From the NCBI RefSeq assembly GCF_018882335.1, contig NZ_JACVOS010000001.1, positions 158,016 through 222,015 on the forward strand: a DNA stretch of 64,000 nucleotides, read 5' to 3'. This document shows positions 49,936 to 59,041 of the stretch, piece by piece. Under the pieces are notes generated by a model that was given only the letters and a program-made list of their open reading frames with translations, did not search any database and was not told the origin of the DNA. Source of the DNA: Polynucleobacter sp. AM-25C3. Lineage in GTDB: Bacteria; Pseudomonadota; Gammaproteobacteria; Burkholderiales; Burkholderiaceae. Made by a program: the position numbers and the translations under genes. Positions within the stretch are counted from its first letter, which is position 1. Each line of letters starts with the position of its first letter.

Positions 49936-50865
49936 TTGCAACATAGCGCTCCTCCACTTTTCAGACAAGGCGTTCCGGCTTTAGTCAAACTGATTGTCTG
50001 CCTCTCAATCAGCATCGCATTGATGTTGATTGATTTTCGCTATAAGGCACTCGATCCGATTCGCAATAACGTCAACTGGCTATTGCGCCCCCTTGAATAT
50101 GTGATGATGATGCCGCGCAATGCATATGAAGCGACATCAGAATATTTCACTAGCCGTGGAACACTCGATAAAGAAAATCAAGAAATGAAAGTGCGTCAAG
50201 CGGAGTTATCTTTGCTTGCCAATCAATCTGAATTTCTTTTGGTTGAAAACCAAAATTTCCGCCAGTTAATGGACCTGCAAAAACAAGTTCCATTTAAAAC
50301 TTTGCCAGTGGAGATTTTGTTCAACCCACCAAACCCCATCTCTCAGCGCATTGTGGTTAATCGCGGAAGTGATGATGGCTTGAAGTTGGGCAACCCCATC
50401 GCCAATGATTCAGGCATCCTGGGTCAAGTGGTGCGCATCTACGATCACTCTGCAGAAGTTTCCTTACTAGAAGATCGTGACTTTGCCGTACCAGTACAAG
50501 TGGCTCGTAATGGATTAAGAGCAGCAGTATTTGGCGCAGGGCGCGGTAACCCGCTTGAGCTTCGCTACCTTCCTGTGGCTAGTGATTTAGAAGTGGGTGA
50601 TGTGCTGATTACCTCTGGTATTGATGGCGTTTACCCCCCCGGCTTTGCAGTGGCTGTCATTAGTCGCATTGAACGCAATGCCGATAAGAACTCCTCAAAT
50701 GTATTTTGCGTGCCGATTGCACCGGTCAATCGCTATCGCCAGGCCTTGGCGCTGCTCTACGATCCGCAGTGGGATGCCAAAGCATCGACGGCAACCAGCA
50801 AGCCTGGCGTACCACTGACAAATACCCCGGGTCGTCGCCAAACCCGTGCGCGAGGCATGCAATGA
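49936..50865 (+). CDS. mreC: Rod shape-determining protein MreC
   Basis: A 309-residue periplasmic protein anchored by one membrane helix at about residues 20-36. A coiled-coil segment (ENQEMKVRQAELSLLANQSEFL) follows, and the beta-barrel domain contains the family motifs NPPNPISQRIVVNRGSDDGLKLG and VQVARNGLRAAVFG. The start seems to be TTG at 49936 (MQHSAPPLFRQ), with AGGG just before it. The 3' end overlaps mreD in an ATGA junction. It links MreB to the penicillin-binding proteins. Confidence 0.93.
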   Translation: MQHSAPPLFRQGVPALVKLIVCLSISIALMLIDFRYKALDPIRNNVNWLLRPLEYVMMMPRNAYEATSEYFTSRGTLDKENQEMKVRQAELSLLANQSEFLLVENQNFRQLMDLQKQVPFKTLPVEILFNPPNPISQRIVVNRGSDDGLKLGNPIANDSGILGQVVRIYDHSAEVSLLEDRDFAVPVQVARNGLRAAVFGAGRGNPLELRYLPVASDLEVGDVLITSGIDGVYPPGFAVAVISRIERNADKNSSNVFCVPIAPVNRYRQALALLYDPQWDAKASTATSKPGVPLTNTPGRRQTRARGMQ

Positions 50866-51386
50866 TCGATTTTCAAAGCGGCTACATTCTGCGCCCGGTC
50901 AACCCGGTCTTTATTTATTTCAGCTTGTTTTGCGCGCTACTGCTAAATCTACTGCCGATTGGCAACTATGGCTGGGTCCCAGACTGGTTGATTCTTTGCA
51001 TCGTGTTCTGGAATATCCACCAACATCGTTATGTAGGCGTGATCATCGCATTTATCCTCGGCCTACTCATGGATGTGCACAACTCAGACTTGTTGGGCCT
51101 GCACGCTTTTAGCTACTCCTTGGTCGCTTATCTTGCAATCTCTTGGCATCGCCGGATCATTGCGCTCTCCGTGCTTACCCAAGCGCTCCACATCCTGCCG
51201 ATCTTCTTATTAGTTTCCTTATTTCCAGTATTGGCCCATTGGTTATTGAGTGGCGAGATTTACTGGTGGGCATTGACTGGCGCCATTCAGGCAATGATTG
51301 AGGCCTTGCTGTGGCCACTGGCAACTCGCATCCTCCTGTCGCCTCAACGTCGCCCAATTGACGTTGATCACAATCGTCCAATTTAA
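50862..51386 (+). CDS. mreD: Rod shape-determining protein MreD
   Basis: A 174-residue polytopic inner-membrane protein with about five membrane segments. I choose the ATG at 50862, which overlaps the mreC stop by four bases; an earlier in-frame start at 50706 lies within mreC and adds residues with no family resemblance. The pattern VNPVFIYFSLFCALLLNLLPIG and LGLLMDVHNSDLLGLHAFSYSLVAYL (LMD-x-LG motif) is MreD-like. It is part of the MreBCD elongation complex. Confidence 0.93.
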   Translation: MIDFQSGYILRPVNPVFIYFSLFCALLLNLLPIGNYGWVPDWLILCIVFWNIHQHRYVGVIIAFILGLLMDVHNSDLLGLHAFSYSLVAYLAISWHRRIIALSVLTQALHILPIFLLVSLFPVLAHWLLSGEIYWWALTGAIQAMIEALLWPLATRILLSPQRRPIDVDHNRPI

Positions 51387-51394
51387 AGAGCGGT

Positions 51395-53302
51395 ATGGTT
51401 TCATTTAAAAAACCAGATCTCGACTCGTTTCAAGAGCGCATTCATATTGCGACTTTGTTCGTTACCTTCTGCTTCCTATTGCTAGTTACGCGCTTGGTGT
51501 GGTTGCAACTGGTAAGCCATGGGAAGTACGCTCTCCTTGCCGAAAATAATCGCATTGCGCTTGTTCCAGCGCCCGCCAATAGAGGCCTTTTGATAGATCG
51601 CAATGGCATTGTGATTGGCAGGAACTATTCGGCGCTGACCCTAGATGTCAATGCCGAGGAGCTCAAAGGCAATGTGGATGAGCTTATTGATGAGCTCTCC
51701 AAAATCGTGCTGATTTCTCCAAGAGATCGCCGGAATTTCAAGAGATCACTAGAAGATTCCCGAAAAATGGGTACTTTTCCCCTTAGATCAATGCTAACTG
51801 AAGCTGAAACAGCCCGGTTTATGGCCAATCGCTACCGATTTCCAGGGGTCGAGATCCGCGCCCGCAGCTTCCGAGAGTACCCCTACAACGAATTGGCCTC
51901 TCATTTAATTGGCTATATCGGCCGCGTTTCTCAAAGAGATAAAGAAAAAATGCAGGCGGAAATTGAGAACTCCAAAGCAGATGATCCGGATGCGCTGCAG
52001 ACCTCCTTTTTGCCAGGCATCCAGTACGTCGGCAAGATTGGCTTGGAGCAAAGCTATGAATCCGTATTGCGCGGCGTTCCCGGTTACGATCAAGTAGAGA
52101 TTACCGCCGGTGGTAAGCCAGTGCGCACACTTTCTAGCTCACCTTCCATACCCGGAAAAAATGTGGTGCTATCAGTTGATATCAAACTTCAATATTTGGT
52201 CGAGCAGCTCTATGGAAACTTCCGCGGGGCATTTGTGGCAATTGAACCCGAGACTGGTGACGTCCTAGCATTTGTCTCAAAGCCAAACTTTAATCCAAAT
52301 GATTTTGTAGAGGGCATTGATTCAGTAACTTGGAAAGAGTTGAACGACTCACCACAGAAGCCACTCTACAACCGCCCCCTAAAAGGTATCTATCCACCAG
52401 GGTCAACGTACAAACCATTTATGGCGCTAGCTGCTTTAGAAACCAAAAAACGCACGCCATCACAAACGATTTCTGATCCTGGATATTTCAATTTTGGTAA
52501 TCACACTTTCCGCGATGACAAAAAAGGTGGGCACGGCATTGTTGATATGCAAAAGTCTATCGTCGAATCCTGTGATACCTATTACTACACGCTGGCACGC
52601 GATATGGGCGTGAACATGATGCACGACTTCATGAAGCCACTTGGCTTTGGACAAATCACAGGCATTGATTTGCAGGGTGAATCAAGAGGCGTCTTACCTT
52701 CAACCGAGTGGAAGAAAAATACCTTCAAGAAACCAGAGCAACAAAAATGGTATGAGGGCGAAACGATCTCCTTGGGAATTGGTCAGGGCTACAACGCATT
52801 CACAATTTTGCAATTGGCACATGCCATGGCAAACATGGCAAACAACGGCATCGTGATGAAGCCCCATTTGGTTAAAGCCATTGAAGATCCCTTTACTAGA
52901 CATCGCACCCTCACGACCCCCAAAGAGAGCTATCGCATTGATCTCGTTCCAGAGAATATTGAGGTTGTAAAAAAAGCGATGGTAGAAGTAAATAATTCTG
53001 GGACATCAGCATCCGTATTTAAAGGGACAGGCTACCAAGTTGGTGGTAAAACTGGAACGGCGCAAGTGTTTAGTTTGAACTCGAAAGAATATAAACACGG
53101 ATCTACTGCAGAATTTTTACGTGACCACGCTTTGTATATTGCTTTTGCACCCGCAGAAAAACCAACCATCGTGATTGCCATGGTGGTTGAAAACGCTGGA
53201 TTTGGTGCGCAGCATGCCGCGCCTATTGCACGCAAAGCGCTCGATTTTTATCTCGAAGGTAAATGGCCAAAGGAGATTCCTGAATGGAAAAGAGCGCCAT
53301 AA
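51395..53302 (+). CDS. mrdA: Penicillin-binding protein 2
   Basis: The transpeptidase that cross-links wall during rod elongation. It is 635 residues. One N-terminal membrane helix (LFVTFCFLLLVTRLVWLQL) is followed by the dimerisation domain. The penicillin-binding motifs are STYK with Ser337, SCD in VESCDTYYYTLARDMG, and KTGTAQ in GGKTGTAQVF. It overlaps rodA by 19 bases, and the two are the functional polymerase-transpeptidase pair. Confidence 0.97.
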   Translation: MVSFKKPDLDSFQERIHIATLFVTFCFLLLVTRLVWLQLVSHGKYALLAENNRIALVPAPANRGLLIDRNGIVIGRNYSALTLDVNAEELKGNVDELIDELSKIVLISPRDRRNFKRSLEDSRKMGTFPLRSMLTEAETARFMANRYRFPGVEIRARSFREYPYNELASHLIGYIGRVSQRDKEKMQAEIENSKADDPDALQTSFLPGIQYVGKIGLEQSYESVLRGVPGYDQVEITAGGKPVRTLSSSPSIPGKNVVLSVDIKLQYLVEQLYGNFRGAFVAIEPETGDVLAFVSKPNFNPNDFVEGIDSVTWKELNDSPQKPLYNRPLKGIYPPGSTYKPFMALAALETKKRTPSQTISDPGYFNFGNHTFRDDKKGGHGIVDMQKSIVESCDTYYYTLARDMGVNMMHDFMKPLGFGQITGIDLQGESRGVLPSTEWKKNTFKKPEQQKWYEGETISLGIGQGYNAFTILQLAHAMANMANNGIVMKPHLVKAIEDPFTRHRTLTTPKESYRIDLVPENIEVVKKAMVEVNNSGTSASVFKGTGYQVGGKTGTAQVFSLNSKEYKHGSTAEFLRDHALYIAFAPAEKPTIVIAMVVENAGFGAQHAAPIARKALDFYLEGKWPKEIPEWKRAP

Positions 53303-54435
53303 ACAAAGCAAAGAAAATATTCTTCGGTATTTTCAGCGGGCTTGATCGCCAGCTTGGCCTTATTCTGCTTGGCTTAGCGGCTGCTGGGTTTATTACCTTT
53401 TTATCAGCTAGCCAAAATACGCCCGTTCGCTTTGAAGATGAGCTCCGTAATCTAGCTCTGTCTTTTGTGGTGATGTGGGTAGTGTCTCGCATTCCACCAA
53501 AGTGGTTAGAGACGGCTGCAGTGTGGATTTATGGAGTTGGCGTCGCACTACTTGTGGCGGTGGCCGTATTTGGACTCATTAAAAAAGGCGCGAGGCGTTG
53601 GCTCAATATTGGAGTGGTAATTCAACCTTCGGAAATCATGAAGATTGCGATGCCCTTGATGCTGGCCTGGTACTTTCAGAAACGCGAGGGTATACAAAAA
53701 ACTTGGGACTATGGAATAGCCGCCATCATTCTTGGCATTCCAGTTTTATTGATTGCACGCCAACCCGACTTAGGCACAGCGTTGTTGGTTTTTGCTGCAG
53801 GCATGTACGTCATTATTCTTGCAGGACTTCCGTGGAAATGGATTTTGCCGTTTATAGGAATTGGTATATTTGGCATCATCCTCATTATTATTTTTGGTAA
53901 CACCATTTGTGCGCAGGATATGGTGTGGCCATTCGTACACAACTATCAGAAGCATCGAGTGTGCACCCTGCTTGATCCAAGTAGCGACCCCCTTGGAAAA
54001 GGTTTTCATACGATTCAATCCATGATCGCTATCGGCTCAGGTGGATTTTTTGGCAAGGGTTGGTTACAGGGAACACAGGCCCATCTCGAATTCATTCCAG
54101 AAAAGCATACCGACTTTGTCTTCGCAGTTTTTTCTGAAGAGTTTGGCTTGCTCGGCAACTTGGTTCTCTTGGCGCTCTTCTTTGCACTCATCAAAAGAGG
54201 TTTAGCCATCTCCGCCAGCGCTCCCAATTTGTTTACTCGCCTGCTAGGCGCATCGGTCACCTTGATTTTCTTTACCTACGCCTTTGTCAATATCGGCATG
54301 GTGAGCGGCTTGTTACCAGTTGTAGGCGTTCCACTACCCTTCATTAGCTATGGTGGCACCGCTTTGGTCACTCTGGGATTTGGGGCTGGTATTTTGCTGA
54401 GTATTCATCGTCATCGACGGCTAGTGCAAAGCTAG
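53284..54435 (+). CDS. rodA: Rod shape-determining protein RodA (peptidoglycan glycosyltransferase)
   Basis: A 383-residue SEDS-family membrane protein with about ten membrane helices; it polymerises lipid II with PBP2. Conserved blocks include GARRWLNIGVVIQPSEIMKIAMPLMLAWYF, ARQPDLGTALLVFAAG, GSGGFFGKGWLQGTQAHLEFIPEKHTDFVFAVF and LPFISYGGTALVT. It is the last gene of the operon and is followed by a strong terminator. It overlaps mrdA by 19 bases. Confidence 0.96.
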   Translation: MEKSAINKAKKIFFGIFSGLDRQLGLILLGLAAAGFITFLSASQNTPVRFEDELRNLALSFVVMWVVSRIPPKWLETAAVWIYGVGVALLVAVAVFGLIKKGARRWLNIGVVIQPSEIMKIAMPLMLAWYFQKREGIQKTWDYGIAAIILGIPVLLIARQPDLGTALLVFAAGMYVIILAGLPWKWILPFIGIGIFGIILIIIFGNTICAQDMVWPFVHNYQKHRVCTLLDPSSDPLGKGFHTIQSMIAIGSGGFFGKGWLQGTQAHLEFIPEKHTDFVFAVFSEEFGLLGNLVLLALFFALIKRGLAISASAPNLFTRLLGASVTLIFFTYAFVNIGMVSGLLPVVGVPLPFISYGGTALVTLGFGAGILLSIHRHRRLVQS

Positions 54436-54486
54436 GAAATAAGGCCGGAAGATGTGCGCAAGATTGTTGCGCTATCTCTAGCAACA

Positions 54487-54512
54487 AAAAAGCCCGGCAT
54501 GCCGGGCTTTTT
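54487..54512. terminator. Strong bidirectional terminator between rodA and hupB
   Basis: AAAAA, then GCCCGGC and GCCGGGC with an AT centre, then TTTTT. The GC-rich stem flanked by A and T runs works on both strands, ending rodA and hupB transcripts. Confidence 0.9.
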
Positions 54513-54529
54513 CATCAACAAAGCAAGAA

Positions 54530-54814
54530 TTACTTCTTACGCTTGTTAACTGAATCTTTAAATGCTTTACCAGCAGAAAACTTAACAGTTTTAGCAGCAG
54601 CAATTTTGAGTGGCTCGCCAGTTTTTGGGTTGCGACCCATACGTGCAGCGCGCTTACCAGAAGCAAAAGTACCAAAACCGATCAGTTGTACTGAGTCGCC
54701 TTTAGTAACAGCTTTAATGATTTGCTCAATAGCAGAATTCAATGCAAATTCAGCTTTGGCTTTTGAGATCTCAGCATCGTCAGCAATCGCTGCGATTAGT
54801 TCTGCTTTGTTCAA
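54530..54814 (-). CDS. hupB: HU family DNA-binding protein
   Basis: A 94-residue histone-like protein. It has [21 protein letters not shown] at the start, the DNA-binding arm [39 protein letters not shown] (the GRNPxTG motif is at residues about 60-66), and a basic tail VNKRKK. The start codon appears to be TTG at 54814, with GGAG six bases upstream. Its leader contains a six-base inverted repeat (54842-54856). It stands alone, facing the rodA terminator. Confidence 0.95.
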   Translation of the reverse strand: MNKAELIAAIADDAEISKAKAEFALNSAIEQIIKAVTKGDSVQLIGFGTFASGKRAARMGRNPKTGEPLKIAAAKTVKFSAGKAFKDSVNKRKK

Positions 54815-54927
54815 GTGAAGCTCCTTATAGATATTGATGTCAGCGCACCTTGCGCTTACATGATTTTAACCACAAAAAATTACAAAAATAAAGCTGCGGC
54901 ACAGCAATTTTATTTATTGCCTATTTT

Positions 54928-55293
54928 TTACTCTTCTATAACCGTAACATCCGAGACAAAATACTCGGTATCGCCAAAACAGCTTGTTGGCAATCCAATG
55001 TGCTGATCATATTTAAGCGCAACCTTTTTACCTAAATTGGCATTGATTTTTTGCGCCACAGCATCTTCACGCACCGTAAAGAGGAATTTTTCAGACATGG
55101 TTCCAGGCATCGAAACCATAGCCAATTCGCCTTCCCAAGTTTTACAAATGTATCCACGATTAGAAAACTTCTGGACATAACCAGCTCGCTCACCACTTCC
55201 GTAGCTCCAATTGAACATCACCCAGGTATATACCGCCAAACCGACCAGGCCAATCAATACAAGGCTGAAAAGCCATTTTACGAATCCATTCAT
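54928..55293 (-). CDS. Membrane-anchored protein of unknown function
   Basis: A 121-residue protein that I do not recognise as a named family. It has one N-terminal membrane helix (residues 5-27, VKWLFSLVLIGLVGLAVYTWVMF). A periplasmic part follows with WSYGSGERAGYVQKFSNRGYICKTWEGELAM, where the motif SxGERxGxVxKxSxKGxxCKTWEGEL is reminiscent of conserved bacterial proteins of unknown role. Two cysteines lie in the soluble part, YICKTW and PTSCFGDTEY. Its own promoter must lie in the 163 bases before it, shared with the LpxO-like gene. Confidence 0.75.
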   Translation of the reverse strand: MNGFVKWLFSLVLIGLVGLAVYTWVMFNWSYGSGERAGYVQKFSNRGYICKTWEGELAMVSMPGTMSEKFLFTVREDAVAQKINANLGKKVALKYDQHIGLPTSCFGDTEYFVSDVTVIEE

Positions 55294-55408
55294 GTGATTT
55301 TCCTTAACAAATCATCCCTGCGACCCTCATTAGGCGCATTCTCCGCGGCCTGTTTTGACCCCTATCAACATTTGAGCATATTCATTACAGAAATAGGCAT
55401 GAATTAGC

Positions 55409-55432
55409 CTGATATCCAAATTAAAATATCAG
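55409..55432. promoter_or_regulatory. Inverted repeat upstream of the LpxO-like gene
   Basis: CTGATAT (55409-55415) and ATATCAG (55426-55432) are perfect seven-base arms around a ten-base centre, 25 bases before the LpxO-like ATG. It could be a regulator site or a leader hairpin. No regulator is known. Confidence 0.35.
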
Positions 55433-55456
55433 AGTTAACGCTAATCGGTAAACCCC

Positions 55457-56359
55457 ATGGAACTACGTCACGTCATCTTTCTTATCTTTGTCGTCTCAGC
55501 AATTTATGTCTACTTTAGAGGCAAGGTGCGATTTGGCGTTGTGCGCTCACTGACAGACTATCAAGTGCTTTTGGCGCCAATTAACAGCCTGCTTTACTTA
55601 TTCTCAAAAACTAAGGCTGGGGCGTTTATTCCAGTTGCCGATTTTCCTGAAATGCAGCCTCTCCAAGATCATTGGCAGGTCATCAGAGATGAAGCACTTG
55701 CTTTAAATGCAGATGGTGCCATCGCGGCCGCTACGGGATATAACGATATTGGATTTAACTCTTTTTTTCGGACGGGCTGGAAACGCTTTCACCTCTACTG
55801 GTATGGCAAAGAAATGCCTTCGGCGCAACAAAATTGCCCTAAAACTGTCGCACTTCTGAAATCCATACCCGCAATTAAGGCCGCGATGTTTGCGTCCTTG
55901 CCCCCAGGGGCAACGCTGGTACGCCACCGGGACCCTTATGCGGGCTCATTGCGCTATCACATTGGCCTGGTGACGCCAAATGACCCAAAATGCTTTATTG
56001 ACGTTGATGGTGAGCGTTATTACTGGAAAGATGGCGAACCCGTCATGTTTGATGAGACCTACATTCACTACGCCGCCAATGAAACAGAGCACCAGCGCAT
56101 CGTCTTATTTTGCGATGTGGAACGCCCAGTGCACACTAAATTGGTGCAACTTTTAAACCGCTGGTTTGGACGCTACATCATGAGCGCCGCCTCTTCTCAG
56201 AACGTTGAAGGGGAGAAGGTCGGATTTGTAAATATTCTCTTTAAGTATTTTTATCACCTAAGAGCGCAAGCAAAAAAACTGAAAGCAAAACACCGCAGCG
56301 TTTACTACATCGGCAAGTGGGTGCTTATTTTGGGTATTTTGTGGGCAATATTTTGGTAA
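55457..56359 (+). CDS. lpxO: LpxO-like lipid A hydroxylase (aspartyl/asparaginyl hydroxylase family)
   Basis: A 300-residue Fe(II)/2-oxoglutarate-dependent oxygenase. In LpxO it hydroxylates the secondary acyl chain of lipid A. The N-terminal and C-terminal hydrophobic segments (ELRHVIFLIFVVSAIYVYF and YYIGKWVLILGILWAIFW) fit a membrane-bound enzyme. The core RHRDPYAGSLRYHIGL contains the metal-binding His and Asp, and FDETYIHYAANETEHQRIVLF the second His and the Arg for 2-oxoglutarate. The enzymatic role is inferred from family and from the nearby acyltransferase gene. Confidence 0.8.
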   Translation: MELRHVIFLIFVVSAIYVYFRGKVRFGVVRSLTDYQVLLAPINSLLYLFSKTKAGAFIPVADFPEMQPLQDHWQVIRDEALALNADGAIAAATGYNDIGFNSFFRTGWKRFHLYWYGKEMPSAQQNCPKTVALLKSIPAIKAAMFASLPPGATLVRHRDPYAGSLRYHIGLVTPNDPKCFIDVDGERYYWKDGEPVMFDETYIHYAANETEHQRIVLFCDVERPVHTKLVQLLNRWFGRYIMSAASSQNVEGEKVGFVNILFKYFYHLRAQAKKLKAKHRSVYYIGKWVLILGILWAIFW

Positions 56360-56362
56360 GCC

Positions 56363-56662
56363 CTAGGGGCTGAGTATTTCAATAATTTGCTCTGGGGTAA
56401 TTGAGCCCCAGATTTCTACCCGCTTGATACGGCTATTTTGCCCCGACAGTAGTTGAATTTGTTTTTGTGGCACTCTCAACTGCTTAGAAAGCCAAGCCAA
56501 AAGCATTTCATTCGCCTTATTTTCTAAAGCAGGGGCCTGCAGAGATATCTTGAGGCAACCATCATGCAAACCAACCACCTTGGTCAGCTTAGCGCCAGGC
56601 TGGCAATGTAAATTCAGCGCAATGCCAGTGGGGGTTTGTTTTAACCAAATGGGCGTCATCAA
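56363..56662 (-). CDS. DUF167/YggU family protein
   Basis: A 99-residue protein with the DUF167 pattern: IALNLHCQPGAKLTKVVGLHDGCLKISLQAPALENKANEMLLAWLSKQL (residues about 14-62) and VPQKQIQLLSGQNSRIKRVEI. The fold is known from YggU but the function is not. It is convergent with the LpxO-like gene, three bases apart, and divergent from the carbonic anhydrase gene by 19 bases. Confidence 0.88.
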   Translation of the reverse strand: MMTPIWLKQTPTGIALNLHCQPGAKLTKVVGLHDGCLKISLQAPALENKANEMLLAWLSKQLRVPQKQIQLLSGQNSRIKRVEIWGSITPEQIIEILSP

Positions 56663-56681
56663 AGTACTTTAAACTTAAAGC

Positions 56682-57347
56682 ATGATTATGAAGAACTCCA
56701 GCGCCTTAGACCAGTTATTTGCCAATAATCGCGAATGGGCCGAAGCTATGGTCGCCAAGGATGCTGACTTTTTCAAGCGCTTGGTTTCTCAGCAAGCACC
56801 AGAATATCTTTGGATTGGTTGCTCTGATAGTCGTGTGCCCGCAAACGATATTGTGAATCTCCTGCCGGGCGAGCTCTTTGTTCATCGCAACGTTGCTAAC
56901 GTGGTTGTTCATACCGACCTAAATTGCTTATCAGTCATTCAGTTTGCAATCGACCTTCTCAAGGTGAAGCATATTTTGGTGGTGGGTCATTACGGCTGCT
57001 CTGGTGTGCACGCAGCATTGACTGATAAACGCGTGGGTCTTGCCGATAACTGGCTACGTCACGTGAAAGACGTTCATCAGAAACATGAACGCTACTTGGG
57101 CGAAGTAATACCAACCCCTCAACGTCAAGATCGCTTATGTGAACTCAACGTCATTGAACAAGTCGTCAACGTGTGTGAGACTACGATCGTGCAAGACGCT
57201 TGGGCAAGGGGTCAGGATCTGACTGTTCATGGCTGGGCCTATCGCCTTGAGACTGGGCTAGTAAATGATTTGGGTATGTCTATTAGCTCTACTGAAGAAA
57301 TGAATCTACGTTACGCCAAATCTTTATCACGCTACGACCCCAAATAA
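56682..57347 (+). CDS. can: Beta-class carbonic anhydrase
   Basis: A 221-residue zinc enzyme interconverting CO2 and bicarbonate. The zinc ligands are clear: Cys47 and Asp49 in WIGCSDSRVPAN, then His103 and Cys106 in GHYGCSGVHAAL. The Asp-Arg pair CSDSR is complete. The length and order resemble E. coli Can. The start may be either of two ATGs, at 56682 or 56688. It is followed by an acyltransferase gene nine bases later, probably in the same transcript. Confidence 0.95.
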   Translation: MIMKNSSALDQLFANNREWAEAMVAKDADFFKRLVSQQAPEYLWIGCSDSRVPANDIVNLLPGELFVHRNVANVVVHTDLNCLSVIQFAIDLLKVKHILVVGHYGCSGVHAALTDKRVGLADNWLRHVKDVHQKHERYLGEVIPTPQRQDRLCELNVIEQVVNVCETTIVQDAWARGQDLTVHGWAYRLETGLVNDLGMSISSTEEMNLRYAKSLSRYDPK

Positions 57348-57355
57348 ATTTAGCT

Positions 57356-58243
57356 TTGTTTAACAACTTTTCGAACTATTCTGGGGTTGCGCTCCTCAGA
57401 TTTCTAGCATCGCTTCCCTATAAGACTTTGGTCTCCCTAGGGTATGGCTTAGGCTACTTAGCAGCGCATATTCCCAGCAATCGTAATAGCGTAGTTCAAA
57501 AAAATCTCGAGCTTTGCTTTCCAGAACTCGATGCGGATCAAATTGATCAACTCAGAAAACAACATTGGCGACTACTAGGGCGTAGCTTAGTAGAGAAAAG
57601 CATTATTTGGCTCGGCAGCAAAAAACAGCTTGCCGATATGATCGAAGTTCGTTCAGAAGTAGATCTTAGTGACAGACAGCCCCGCATATTGGTGAACATG
57701 CATTTCATCGGAATTGAAGGTAGCATTATCTTGAGCGCACTCGCAAAGGATAAAGGCTGGCCCCGCACCTCTGGGTTTTTCCAAAGAATGAAAAGCCCTT
57801 TTTTCAATAAAAAAATTATTGAGTGGCGTAATCGCTTTGGCGGAAACTCCATTGATCGCCAGGGAAACTCTCTTGAGCTCATACGAGAAATCCGCAAAGG
57901 CAGCTTCATCATCATTGCGCCCGATATTGATTTGGGCCTCAAAGACTCGACTTTCGTCCCCTTCTTTAATATTCCAACAAATACGATCACGGCTGTATCG
58001 CGGCTTGCGAAAATAACGGGCGCACAAGTCTGCATGATGATTACGACCCTCAAAAAAAATGAGGCGGGCTATACCTGCACCATTAGCAAGCCTTTGGAAA
58101 ATTTCCCGACTGAAAATCCCGAATCCGATACTGCACGGCTAAACCAGATTTTTGAACAAGAGATACGCCTCAGACCCGCCGAATACTATTGGGTCCATAA
58201 GCGCTTCAAAAATAGGCCGTTTAACGAAGCAAGCCCTTATTAG
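57356..58243 (+). CDS. LpxL/LpxM-type lipid A acyltransferase, third copy
   Basis: A 295-residue protein close to the one at 34173. The conserved HX4E box is HFIGIE, then [32 protein letters not shown] (residues about 184-215) and [21 protein letters not shown]. The start seems to be TTG at 57356 after the carbonic anhydrase gene; no ribosome-binding site is clear. It is the third LpxL-like gene in the window, placed near lpxO. The sequence is complete with no stop, so it is probably active. Confidence 0.9.
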   Translation: MFNNFSNYSGVALLRFLASLPYKTLVSLGYGLGYLAAHIPSNRNSVVQKNLELCFPELDADQIDQLRKQHWRLLGRSLVEKSIIWLGSKKQLADMIEVRSEVDLSDRQPRILVNMHFIGIEGSIILSALAKDKGWPRTSGFFQRMKSPFFNKKIIEWRNRFGGNSIDRQGNSLELIREIRKGSFIIIAPDIDLGLKDSTFVPFFNIPTNTITAVSRLAKITGAQVCMMITTLKKNEAGYTCTISKPLENFPTENPESDTARLNQIFEQEIRLRPAEYYWVHKRFKNRPFNEASPY

Positions 58244-58281
58244 CTCTTCTGCTGGAGGCAGTTTTGTCCTATCATTAAAGG

Positions 58282-59034
58282 ATGACTGAACGTATTGGGC
58301 TATTTGCCGATCTACATAGCAATTTAGAGGCTTTTGATGCCTGCATGGAGCAGGCTAAAGAGCTTGGCGTCACGCGCATGGTTTTTTTAGGGGACATTGT
58401 TGGCTACAACGCCGATCCTGGAGCCTTGATTGATCGTATCGGAGAAATGGTTGCCAACAAGAAAGCAATAGCCGTACTGGGCAATCACGATCAAGCCGTA
58501 TTTGAAGATCATCGCAAACAAATGAATGCGAGCGCAAACGCAGCAATCGAGTGGACCAAAAGTCAGCTTAACTCTACCCAAGTACAGTTTCTAAAGGATC
58601 TGCCATTCATGATCCAAGAAGAGAACATATGCTTTGTTCATGCGTCAGCTCATAATCCTGCCGATTGGAATTACATCACCGATAGCATGAGCGCTTGGCG
58701 TTGCATACAAAGCTCAGGCAAGACATACACTTTTGTTGGCCATGCTCATGAACAAGCGCTCTTTTATCAAAACGCTGTCGGCAAGCTGATTCGTTTTGCT
58801 CCGCATCCTGGTGATGAGGTACCAGTGATGCATCATCGCCAATGGGTTGGAGTAGTGGGTTCACTTGGTCAGCCAAGAGATGGAAACCCTGAAGCCTGCT
58901 TCGCAGTATTTGAGCCCGAACTAGAAGTTCTCACCTTTCACCGCACCCCTTATGATCAATTCACTGCGGCGGATAAAGTCCGCCGTGCTGGCTTGCCAGA
59001 GGATCTTGCCAACCGCCTAATCACAGGCAAATAA
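58282..59034 (+). CDS. Metallophosphoesterase
   Basis: A 250-residue calcineurin-like phosphoesterase with all five metal motifs: FADLHSNLEA, LGDIVGYNADP, LGNHDQAV, FVHASAHNP and VGHAHEQALF. The GYGP-like set resembles YfcE/MPPE and serine/threonine phosphatases of the PrpE/Apa type. AAAGG lies just before the ATG. It sits seven bases upstream of a Ser/Thr kinase gene, so it may be the matching phosphatase. Confidence 0.9.
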   Translation: MTERIGLFADLHSNLEAFDACMEQAKELGVTRMVFLGDIVGYNADPGALIDRIGEMVANKKAIAVLGNHDQAVFEDHRKQMNASANAAIEWTKSQLNSTQVQFLKDLPFMIQEENICFVHASAHNPADWNYITDSMSAWRCIQSSGKTYTFVGHAHEQALFYQNAVGKLIRFAPHPGDEVPVMHHRQWVGVVGSLGQPRDGNPEACFAVFEPELEVLTFHRTPYDQFTAADKVRRAGLPEDLANRLITGK

Positions 59035-59041
59035 TTTACCT

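Noticed and set aside
50706..50861. Upstream start of mreD inside mreC
   Set aside because: The added residues are a frame shadow of mreC; ATGA coupling at 50862 is the normal arrangement.
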